Made by a program: the position numbers and the translations under genes | DNA from: Acidobacteriota bacterium | GTDB taxonomy: Bacteria; Acidobacteriota; Terriglobia; Terriglobales; Acidobacteriaceae | DNA: 55,745 nucleotides | Direction of reading: 5' to 3' | Assembly: GCA_021816455.1 (NCBI GenBank) | Contig: JAKAXU010000017.1 | Span: 1-55,745 of the forward strand | The notes under the pieces: model-generated | The model's database searches: none | Told to the model about the DNA's origin: nothing | Seen by the model: only the letters and a program-made list of their open reading frames with translations | Shown: positions 48,904-55,745 of the stretch, in pieces | Position numbering within the stretch: position 1 is the stretch's first letter | Layout: each line of letters starts with the position of its first letter

Positions 48904-49692
48904 TTGAGCCGCGAAGCCGATCTCAGCCGCCTCGAAATCATCCTCGACCATCGCTTTGCCAGACGCGATCTGCTCGTGCTCGCCCTCACACACCGCTCAC
49001 TCGGTCACGAACGCGCCGCCGACACCGCCGATCCTGCTTCCGTCCGTCATGACAACGAGCGACTGGAGTTTCTCGGAGATGCCGTCCTGGGCCTGGTCGT
49101 CTCCGAGGCCATCTTTTCCCTCAATCCGGAGTGGCAGGAGGGCGAACTGACACGCGTCAAGGCTCAGTTGGTCAGCCGCAAACACATGGCGCAGGTCGCC
49201 GAATCGCTCGACCTCGGCAGCCATCTGCTGCTCGGCAAGGGAGAAGAGCGCACCGGCGGGCGCCGCAAGATGACCCTGCTGGCCAATGCGATGGAAGCCG
49301 TCCTGGCTGCGCTTTACCTTGACGGAGGCTTCAGCGCAGTCCGACGCTTCGCCGAGCGGCATATTTTGGGCGAAGCCGCACAAAAACTCGCCGCCAGGAT
49401 TCAATTCGACACCACGCTCGGCGACTGCAAATCCGCTCTCCAGGAGCAGTTGCAGGCCGCCCACTCCGGCACGCCCGTTTACACCGTCGAGGAGGAGACA
49501 GGCCCCGATCATCGCAAACGCTATCAGGTCATGCTGCGCATCCGCCGTCCGGACGGCTCTTTCTCCCAGCCGCTCACCCGCGGCCTTGGCAGCACCAAGA
49601 AAAAAGCCGAGCAGGAAGCCGCTCGCATTGCCCTCGATCAGATTGTCGCCTCTGGCGTAAACTCTTTGATCGGTCCGGAGACCGAGTCATGA
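48904..49692 (+). CDS. rnc: Ribonuclease III
   Basis: Cleaves double-stranded RNA in rRNA and mRNA processing. 262 residues: an N-terminal catalytic domain with the signature NERLEFLGDAVLGL, ALTHRS and the acidic residues of DAVL and NAMEAVLAALYLD, then a dsRNA-binding domain (KSALQEQLQAAH, GSTKKKAEQEAARIAL). The TTG start has GAGG 8 bases upstream. The stop overlaps the next start as ATGA, coupling it to lepB, a conserved rnc/lepB linkage. Confidence 0.94.
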   Translation: MSREADLSRLEIILDHRFARRDLLVLALTHRSLGHERAADTADPASVRHDNERLEFLGDAVLGLVVSEAIFSLNPEWQEGELTRVKAQLVSRKHMAQVAESLDLGSHLLLGKGEERTGGRRKMTLLANAMEAVLAALYLDGGFSAVRRFAERHILGEAAQKLAARIQFDTTLGDCKSALQEQLQAAHSGTPVYTVEEETGPDHRKRYQVMLRIRRPDGSFSQPLTRGLGSTKKKAEQEAARIALDQIVASGVNSLIGPETES

Positions 49693-50507
49693 CCGCCAAC
49701 GACTCTTCCGCCCACGCACTCCGGCACTCGCTGCATTCCGGCTCCGCTGCCTCCGGACCGCTCCTGCACGGACCTGCGGAAGCTCTGCTCTCGCTCCTGC
49801 GCAGCGCCCTCGTCGCGCTCTTCGCCGTCACTTTCATCGTTCAGCCGGTCGTCATTCCCTCTGAAAGCATGGAACCGACCCTGCTCGTCGGCGATTTTCT
49901 GCTCGTCAACCGCATCGCGCTTGCTCCTGCCGGTCCCTGGCATCGCCTGCTTGCCTGCGCTTCGCCTGCGCGCCAGCAGATCGTCACCTTTCGCTCCCCT
50001 CTTCATCCGCAGGAATATCTCATCAAACGCATCGTCGCCATCCCCGGCGACCACCTCCGGATCGTCAACAATCATGTCTGGATCGACGGCAGACCGCTCG
50101 CCGAGCCGTATCTCGCTCCGGAATCCGGCTATTCCCAGGCGGCTCTGGCCGATTTTCCCGCTGCTGAGTACACCGATCCCCGCATGGACGTTGTCTGGTG
50201 GCGCACCATGCAGCCGCTCGTGCACAACGGCGAGCTGACCGTCCCCGCCGGACAGTACTTCGTTCTCGGCGACAACCGCGCGCACAGCCTCGATTCCCGT
50301 TACTGGGGCTTCGTCGATCGCGATCGCATCGTCGCTTCTCCCGTCCTCATCTACCTTTCGCTTCGCCGCCCGTCGATCCCGGAGCGGCCAACCGTGCCCG
50401 TAATGGTCTCCGGCCCCGCGGATGATAGACTCGGACACGATGGCGGTCTGTCGGCGCGCATCTTTGATGCCGTCCGCTGGACGCGTCTCTTCCACGTCGT
50501 GCGTTAG
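49689..50507 (+). CDS. lepB: Signal peptidase I (first paralogue)
   Basis: Cleaves signal peptides at the periplasmic face. 272 residues with one N-terminal membrane helix (ALVALFAVTFIVQPVVI). Catalytic Ser60 is in IPSESMEPTL and Lys113 in YLIKRIVAIPGD; GDNRAHSLDSRYWG is the last box. It has an extra loop between box B and the lysine (HRLLACASPARQQ). It starts in ATGA overlap with rnc and is followed 61 bases later by a second paralogue, which shares the C-terminal FHVVR ending. Confidence 0.93.
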   Translation: MTANDSSAHALRHSLHSGSAASGPLLHGPAEALLSLLRSALVALFAVTFIVQPVVIPSESMEPTLLVGDFLLVNRIALAPAGPWHRLLACASPARQQIVTFRSPLHPQEYLIKRIVAIPGDHLRIVNNHVWIDGRPLAEPYLAPESGYSQAALADFPAAEYTDPRMDVVWWRTMQPLVHNGELTVPAGQYFVLGDNRAHSLDSRYWGFVDRDRIVASPVLIYLSLRRPSIPERPTVPVMVSGPADDRLGHDGGLSARIFDAVRWTRLFHVVR

Positions 50508-50568
50508 GCCCGCGCGCTCCCGTGGCCGACGCCTGCGCCTTCGACACCGATTCACTGGAAAGCATTCG

Positions 50569-51399
50569 ATGACCCCTTCGAAACAGCCCAGAAAGCAGAC
50601 TGCAGAAGACTCAGCAACCCTCACGCAGCAATCGCCATCCGAAATCTCCGGTGCACCGGCGCCCAACGCTGCCGAGACCCCGCTGGAGTCGCTCTCTGGC
50701 ATGTGTTCGGTGCTTGTCGTCGGCCTCTTCGTGCTCACCTTCATCGCACAGAACTTCGTCATTCCCTCCGGCTCCATGGAGAAGACCCTCCTGGTCGGCG
50801 ACCATCTCCTGGTGGACCGCATCACCCTGGCCCCACCTACGCGCTGGATGCCGCTGGTTCGCTACCGGGAGCCGCGACGCGGAGATATCGTCGTCTTCCT
50901 CAAGCCCGGCAACCCGGACATGTATCTCGTCAAGCGCCTGATCGCCATTCCCGGCGACCACATTCACCTGCGCAACGGCGTCGTCATCCTCAACGGAGTC
51001 GCGCAGAATGAGCCTTACGCCAGGCTCTGGCCGGAAGACACCTACTCGCCTTACATCGACGACTTCCCATCCGTCTCTCCATTTGACTCCGGCGACGTCA
51101 CCAGCGAGTGGGCCGTCGATCTCGCCAATCACGTCCAGGGCAATGATCTCGTCGTTCCACCCGGCATGTACTTCATGATGGGCGACCATCGACACAACAG
51201 CCTTGACTCCCGCTTCTGGGGCTTCGTTCCCCGCGCCAACATCGTTGGCCGACCGCTCTTCAACTTCTGGTCCTTCGTCACTCCTGACGATCAGATGGAC
51301 AAGACCGGCATCGGCGACCGCATCGCCTGGATGACCCATGTCGCCACGCACTTCTTCACTGACACGCGCTGGAAACGAACCTTTCACGTGGTGCGATAA
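50569..51399 (+). CDS. lepB: Signal peptidase I (second paralogue)
   Basis: 276 residues, same layout as its neighbour: membrane helix (SVLVVGLFVLTFIAQNFVI), catalytic Ser69 in IPSGSMEKTLL and Lys122 in YLVKRLIAIPGD, then GDHRHNSLDSRFWG. The N-terminal 40 residues are a polar Gln/Ser-rich cytoplasmic tail. Start at ATG 50569, preceded by TGGAAAG; the frame extends upstream without protein-like sequence. Two consecutive lepB genes suggest duplication, perhaps for different substrate sets. Confidence 0.93.
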   Translation: MTPSKQPRKQTAEDSATLTQQSPSEISGAPAPNAAETPLESLSGMCSVLVVGLFVLTFIAQNFVIPSGSMEKTLLVGDHLLVDRITLAPPTRWMPLVRYREPRRGDIVVFLKPGNPDMYLVKRLIAIPGDHIHLRNGVVILNGVAQNEPYARLWPEDTYSPYIDDFPSVSPFDSGDVTSEWAVDLANHVQGNDLVVPPGMYFMMGDHRHNSLDSRFWGFVPRANIVGRPLFNFWSFVTPDDQMDKTGIGDRIAWMTHVATHFFTDTRWKRTFHVVR

Positions 51400-51402
51400 A
51401 GC

Positions 51403-54042
51403 ATGAACGACGCGTCGGCAGCCTATGCGTCCTCTCCTCGCCCGGTTGGCTTTCGCCTTTGGGTAGTGGCAGGCGCAATGCTCGCTCTGCTCCTGCTCGC
51501 CTTCGTTCTGCCTTCGTTCCTCAGCATTCGCCAATATCAGCGCACCCTCACCACGGCCTTGGCCCGTTCGCTCGGTCGCCCCGTGCATCTCTCCGGCGTC
51601 GACTGGCGTCTGCTGCCCACCCCCGCCTTCATCCTCCACGATCTCACCGTCAGTGAAGATGCTTCCTTCGGGGCCGAGCCGCTGCTCACCGCCCGCAACG
51701 TCATCGCCTCCGTCAATCTTCTCTCGCTCCTGCGCGGGCGGCCTGTCTTCAGCAGCATTCGCGTCGATCAGGCCAGCCTGAACCTCGTGCGCAACGATGC
51801 CGGGCGCTGGAACCTGGAGGCGCTTCTCGCAGGACCCGCTCAGCAGCATCTGGCCGGAGCTGTCTCCGCCGCCGGCTCCCGCAAAACGCCTTTCCCTTAT
51901 CTGGAAGCCTCCGAATCCCGCATCAACCTCAAATCCGGCTACGAGAAAATCCCTTATTCCCTCATCAACGCCGATCTCTCCTTCTGGCAGGACCAGCCCG
52001 GCCAGTGGCGCATCCGTCTGCGCGGCCAGCCCATCCGCACCGACATTGCTGTCAGTGGCGATGAAGGCCAGGATTCAGGCGAGATCCGTCTCGAAGGCAG
52101 TCTCCAATCAGCCTTCGCCCTGCGTAAGATGCCCGTTCATCTTCAGCTTGCATGGCGCAACGCGCAGCTCGGCCAGCTTTCGCTGCTCCTGCTCGGCGAC
52201 GACGCTGGCTGGCGCGGCAACCTGACCGCCGATCTGGCCCTCAACGGCACAGCAGAAAGCGCTTCCATCCAGGGCCGCCTGCGCGCCACCAACGTCCATC
52301 GCGCCGAACTTGGACCCATCGCTCCGCTCGACTTCGACTCCAACTGCGGCCTCATTTTCCTGCATTCGACCCATGCCATCCATCAGCTTCACTGCGATAC
52401 CAGCATCGGCGACGGTCATCTGCTCTACGCCGCAGAGATTCCCGACCCATCCGAGCATCTGCCGCGTCAGCAGACTGTCACCCTCCAGAAGATTCCCGCT
52501 CAGGCCGCGCTCGATCTGCTCCGGACCATGCGCAGTGACTTTGCGCCCGGCCTCGCCGCATCGGGCCTCTTCGACGGCCAGCTTCGCTTCGTCACTCCCT
52601 CGCCTTCCGTGCCTTCGGGCTCCGTCGCCTTGCCTCGCCGCCCGGGCGCGGCTAAGTTGTCCGACAACCCGCTCCCAACCGTCCCAATCTGGACCGGTTC
52701 GCTCAGCCTCACCGGAGCCGTCCTGCGCGGTGGCGTCCTCAGCCAGCCCTGGACCCTGCCGCGTATCACCCTCCAGCCCGATCCCTCCGGCACGCTCGGG
52801 GCGCGCATCCCGCTCCCCGTCTGTTCCGGCAAATCTTCCGCCTCCAACTCCTCCGACTGCCTCGCTACACTGGCACTCGCCACCTCCGGCTACAGGCTCC
52901 GTCTCACCGGCACCGCTTCGCTGGCGCGCCTGCGCTCCTGGACTGCGGCTTTTGGCACAGGCGACGATCGGATTGGCCTTCTCGATGGCTTCACCGAGGG
53001 TGCCGCCGAGATGCATCTTCAGTCCTCCGGTCCCTGGATTCGTCCCTGGGAGGATGCTGCAACGCCCTCCAATCTCTCCTCCGATGCCCTCACCGGCTCG
53101 CTTCATCTCCACAATGCCCGCTGGACTCACCCGTCGCTCGCGTTTCCCGTGCTGATCCCGGACGCTACACTTACCCTCGATCCCGCCTCGGTCGCCCTGC
53201 ACGGAGCGCTTACCTGCGGCCCGCTGCGTGCTCAGGTCGCCTTCGTTCAACCGCTTTCCCCGGTCAGCGAAGCAAGCGTTGCCTCCCTCTCCGCCCTCTT
53301 CGATCATCTCGACGCCGCCGCGCTCGAACGTGCCCTGACCCCGGACCAGACCCACGCCGGCTTCTTCGCCTCCATCGCCAGCCGTGTCCATCCCGAATCC
53401 GCCACTGCCTGGCCGCCTCTGCGAATTGCCGTGCAGGCGGAAGCCTTCACGCTCGATCGCCTGACCCTCACCCATTGTGCCGCCACCCTCCACCACGCTC
53501 CGGGCGATCCGGCCACTACATGGACGCTGGACTCGTTCCACGCGGCTCTGGCTGGCGGCACGCTCCAGGCCTCCGGAACACTCGATCGGACCGACGTCGG
53601 CCAGCGCTTTCAGCTTCATCTCGACGCTCGCAATCTTCAGCCCGCTCCGCTCACCGCGCTGCTCCATGCAAACTGGTCCGGCGGTCAGCTCTCCGCCAAC
53701 GCCGATCTCACCACCGAAGGAGTCAACGAGCAGCAATGGTTCGCTTCGGCCACCGGGAAGATGAACTTCGACTGGAGACACGGCAACCTAGGTCTTGCAG
53801 CCGCCGACAGCACACCGGAAAACTCCTCGCTTGCCCCGCCCGCCTCCGCCAATCTTCGCTCCGCTTCCGGGGTCTTTGACCGCTGGACCGGCAGCGTTTC
53901 ACTTCGTGCCGGTCGCCTCATGCTTGGCCCCAACGTGCGGATGCGTCACGGCCGTTCCACCACATTCTCCGGCGGCGGTCCGCTTGGCGGTCCGGTCCAA
54001 CTCACGCCCGCCATCCGGCCACACCTGACGACACATCCTTAA
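51403..54042 (+). CDS. AsmA-like protein, probable outer-membrane lipid or biogenesis factor
   Basis: 879 residues starting 3 bases after lepB. An N-terminal membrane helix (VVAGAMLALLLLAFVLPSFLSI) is followed by the AsmA opening: YQRTLTTALARSLGRPVHLSGVDWRLLPTPAFILHDLTV, then beta-repeats with LLRGRPVFSSIRVDQASLNLVRNDAGRWNLEALL. AsmA-like bridge proteins are thought to carry phospholipids between membranes. The C-terminal part is long and beta-rich. It clusters with lepB and kdsB, consistent with envelope biogenesis. Confidence 0.8.
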   Translation: MNDASAAYASSPRPVGFRLWVVAGAMLALLLLAFVLPSFLSIRQYQRTLTTALARSLGRPVHLSGVDWRLLPTPAFILHDLTVSEDASFGAEPLLTARNVIASVNLLSLLRGRPVFSSIRVDQASLNLVRNDAGRWNLEALLAGPAQQHLAGAVSAAGSRKTPFPYLEASESRINLKSGYEKIPYSLINADLSFWQDQPGQWRIRLRGQPIRTDIAVSGDEGQDSGEIRLEGSLQSAFALRKMPVHLQLAWRNAQLGQLSLLLLGDDAGWRGNLTADLALNGTAESASIQGRLRATNVHRAELGPIAPLDFDSNCGLIFLHSTHAIHQLHCDTSIGDGHLLYAAEIPDPSEHLPRQQTVTLQKIPAQAALDLLRTMRSDFAPGLAASGLFDGQLRFVTPSPSVPSGSVALPRRPGAAKLSDNPLPTVPIWTGSLSLTGAVLRGGVLSQPWTLPRITLQPDPSGTLGARIPLPVCSGKSSASNSSDCLATLALATSGYRLRLTGTASLARLRSWTAAFGTGDDRIGLLDGFTEGAAEMHLQSSGPWIRPWEDAATPSNLSSDALTGSLHLHNARWTHPSLAFPVLIPDATLTLDPASVALHGALTCGPLRAQVAFVQPLSPVSEASVASLSALFDHLDAAALERALTPDQTHAGFFASIASRVHPESATAWPPLRIAVQAEAFTLDRLTLTHCAATLHHAPGDPATTWTLDSFHAALAGGTLQASGTLDRTDVGQRFQLHLDARNLQPAPLTALLHANWSGGQLSANADLTTEGVNEQQWFASATGKMNFDWRHGNLGLAAADSTPENSSLAPPASANLRSASGVFDRWTGSVSLRAGRLMLGPNVRMRHGRSTTFSGGGPLGGPVQLTPAIRPHLTTHP

Positions 54043-54089
54043 CGACGCATTCCTGAATGCCATTCCCATCCATCCCCGGAGTCAGCCCC

Positions 54090-54758
54090 ATGCTCAGCCT
54101 TCACTGCAACGGATTCCTCTTCGACATGGACGGCATTCTCATCTCTTCGCTCGGCTCGGTTGAGCGCTGCTGGCGCGCCTGGGCGCTCGAACACAACGTC
54201 GATCCCGAACTCGCCATCCGCACAGCCCACGGCTGCCGCGCCATCGAGACCGTGCGCAAGCTTCGTCCCGATCTCGACGATCAGGCCGAGCTGCGCCGCA
54301 TTGAAGACCTCGAAGTCGCTGACCAGGAAGGCGTCACCGTTCTGCCCGGTGTTCCCGCTTTGCTTGCCGCGCTCCCCGCCGACCGCTGGACCGTCGTCAC
54401 CTCGGCCACCGAGCGACTGGCCCGTGTCCGTCTGGCCGCCGCCGGCCTGCCTGTGCCCGCGCGCTTCATCACCGCAGACCAGGTCACCCAGGGCAAGCCT
54501 CATCCAGAGCCGTACCTGCGCGGAGCCGCCCTGCTCGATCTCCACCCCGCCGACTGCATCGTCTTCGAAGACTCCGGCTCCGGTGCCATCGCTGGACGCG
54601 CCGCCGGTGCCACCGTCGTGGCCACCCTCTTCTCGCACACCCCGCAGGAGTTGCACGCCGCGCATCATCTGGTTCGCGATCTCACCGCCGTCCGCCTTGC
54701 CTGGCTTCCCGATCGAACCGCATTCCACCTCCAGCTCGACGTCACTTCGGGCCGCTGA
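54090..54758 (+). CDS. HAD-superfamily sugar-phosphatase-like hydrolase
   Basis: 222 residues, subfamily IA. Motif I FLFDMDGILISS (nucleophile Asp), motif II VVTSA, motif III lysine in TQGKPHPEPYL and motif IV VFEDSGSG. It resembles glycerol-3-phosphatase, deoxyglucose-6-phosphatase and other sugar phosphatases; the substrate is unknown. ATG 54090 is preferred (CCGGAG 8-9 bases upstream); ATG 54057 would add 11 residues. Convergent with kdsB. Confidence 0.88.
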   Translation: MLSLHCNGFLFDMDGILISSLGSVERCWRAWALEHNVDPELAIRTAHGCRAIETVRKLRPDLDDQAELRRIEDLEVADQEGVTVLPGVPALLAALPADRWTVVTSATERLARVRLAAAGLPVPARFITADQVTQGKPHPEPYLRGAALLDLHPADCIVFEDSGSGAIAGRAAGATVVATLFSHTPQELHAAHHLVRDLTAVRLAWLPDRTAFHLQLDVTSGR

Positions 54759-54779
54759 CTCCGCTGCTTGCCTGGCAGG

Positions 54780-55505
54780 CTACCGTCGCGCCAGCAGAAT
54801 CTCTTCCACGCGCCGCCGATCCGCCTCCGTATCCACGCCGATCGTGTCTCCTTCGGCATCGCCCACAAAGATATCGATCCCGTTTTCCAGCATCCTCAAC
54901 TGCTCCAGCCGCTCGGCCATCTCCAGCGCAGAGGGCCTCAGCCGCGCAAACTCCTCCAGCGCATCCCGGCGATACGCATACAGTCCCAGGTGCTTCCGCC
55001 ACGCCACGCCGCCCATCCCGTCGCGATCGTGCGGAATCGTTGCCCGCGAGAAGTAGAGCGCCCGCCCATTCCGCGCCGTCACCACCTTCACCGCATTCGG
55101 ATTCCCCACATCCTCGGCGGGGCAGGGAACTGCCACCGTCCCCACCCGCACCTCGTCGCGTGCAAACAGATCCAGCAGCGGCCGGAAGTGTCCCGGCGTC
55201 AGCAGCGGCTCATCCCCCTGAATATTCACGTAGATATCGGCCTCCACCAGCCGCGCCACCTCACACACCCGGTCGCTGCCGCTGGCGCACTCCGCGGAGG
55301 TCATCCTCGCCGCTATTCCGCGTTCGGCGCATGCCTCCATTACCTCGGCGGAGTCTGTCGCCACCACCACCTCATCCATCTGCCCGCTTGCCACCGCCGC
55401 CCGCCAAACCCACTCGATCATCGGTCGTCCCGCCACATCGAGCAGCACTTTGCGTGGCAGCCGCGTCGAGCCAAGCCGCGCCGGAATCACTCCCAGAGTT
55501 CGCAT
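54780..55505 (-). CDS. kdsB: CMP-Kdo synthetase (3-deoxy-manno-octulosonate cytidylyltransferase)
   Basis: Activates Kdo for lipopolysaccharide core synthesis, so the cell has an LPS-type outer membrane. 241 residues, normal length. Motifs: IPARLGSTRLPRKVL, EVVVATDS, CASGSDRV, NIQGDEPLL and HLGLYAYRR. The start ATG has AGG right beside it, so its ribosome-binding site is poor. The third copy of the palindromic element begins 9 bases upstream of the start and forms most of the visible 5' region. Confidence 0.93.
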   Translation of the reverse strand: MRTLGVIPARLGSTRLPRKVLLDVAGRPMIEWVWRAAVASGQMDEVVVATDSAEVMEACAERGIAARMTSAECASGSDRVCEVARLVEADIYVNIQGDEPLLTPGHFRPLLDLFARDEVRVGTVAVPCPAEDVGNPNAVKVVTARNGRALYFSRATIPHDRDGMGGVAWRKHLGLYAYRRDALEEFARLRPSALEMAERLEQLRMLENGIDIFVGDAEGDTIGVDTEADRRRVEEILLARR

Positions 55506-55514
55506 CCTGACATT

Positions 55515-55624
55515 TTAAAGCGCTTTCGCTCACACTGCTTACAGGGAAGACGCTCTCGGCGTGGCTTTTCCTCAATGCAAAGCCACACTCGACATTGCCC
55601 GTCTGTGTAGACAATGAGCGCTAG
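55515..55624 (+). repeat. Dispersed palindromic element, copy 3 (about 110 bp, right end damaged)
   Basis: Left end TTAAAGCGCTTTCGCTCA (55515-55532). The right end reads TGAGCGCTAG, as if eight bases were deleted from TGAGCGAAAACGCTCTAA. The middle GTGGCTTTTCC/GCAAAGCCAC and GTCT/AGAC hairpins remain; one arm of the third has an A-G mismatch. Same orientation as copy 2. It lies upstream of kdsB; the remaining 121 bases to the window end hold no recognisable gene. Confidence 0.85.
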
Positions 55625-55745
55625 CCTGCATATCTCACACGCCGCCTGTTAAAGGGTAGAGTCTGCGGGCAAAAAAATAGCTGGAAGGGCCGTCATTTCT
55701 GTGGCATAACTACGTTGACGAAGCGTGTTATGGCTGCGGAAAGGG

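Overview
The window looks like chromosomal DNA from an Acidobacteriota (Terriglobia/Acidobacteriaceae-like) bacterium. The pointers are an acidobacterial-type VWFA-related secreted protein, an Oar-like TonB-dependent receptor with an N-terminal carboxypeptidase-regulatory domain, DUF5666 and DUF3592 proteins, secreted GH115 and GH20 enzymes, GC-rich coding sequence and frequent GTG/TTG starts. No rRNA, tRNA, CRISPR array, transposase, integrase or phage gene was seen, so this is mostly ordinary chromosome. The unusual content lies in dispersed repeats, leaders and domain architectures.

Layout. 1-1349: a small possibly broken ORF, then gene-poor DNA with a 69-bp tandem repeat. 1350-5073: pgi, a superoxide dismutase, a DUF3592 protein and a secreted protein of unknown function. 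5225-15826 (minus strand): rnr, a GT84-type beta-1,2-glucan synthase that lacks the usual phosphorylase domain, an ABC exporter and a secreted GH144-like glucanase, together a candidate beta-1,2-glucan synthesis, export and turnover locus. 15975-20310: a membrane-anchored regulatory-domain protein, egtD-egtB (ergothioneine) and a DUF5666 protein. 20395-28991 (minus): EAL-HDOD protein, fabG, GH115, GH20 and an aminotransferase. 29184-34493: CcdC-like membrane protein, rocD, a siroheme nitrite/sulfite reductase with an attenuator-like leader, and the VWFA protein. 34836-41788: TonB receptor, a class A beta-lactamase-like protein, fused pabB-pabC and msrB. 41969-46741: ECF sigma factor with its anti-sigma factor, a secreted hydrolase and an M24 peptidase. 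46834-54758 (plus): TPR-like secreted protein, rnc, two lepB paralogues, an AsmA-like protein and a HAD phosphatase. 54780-55505: kdsB.

The most unusual observation is a roughly 118-bp palindromic element present three times (5111-5228, 34608-34725, about 55515-55624). It has an 18-bp terminal inverted repeat and three internal hairpins that are largely preserved despite sequence changes, giving a cloverleaf-like four-helix fold. One copy provides the stop codon of rnr and another lies 9 bp before the start of kdsB. Other points worth checking are the GT84/ABC/GH144 locus, the terminator inside the nitrite/sulfite reductase leader, an anti-sigma factor with a TonB-C-like periplasmic domain, and a beta-lactamase homologue without the deacylating glutamate.

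All identifications come from reading motifs and recalling families; no database search was run.
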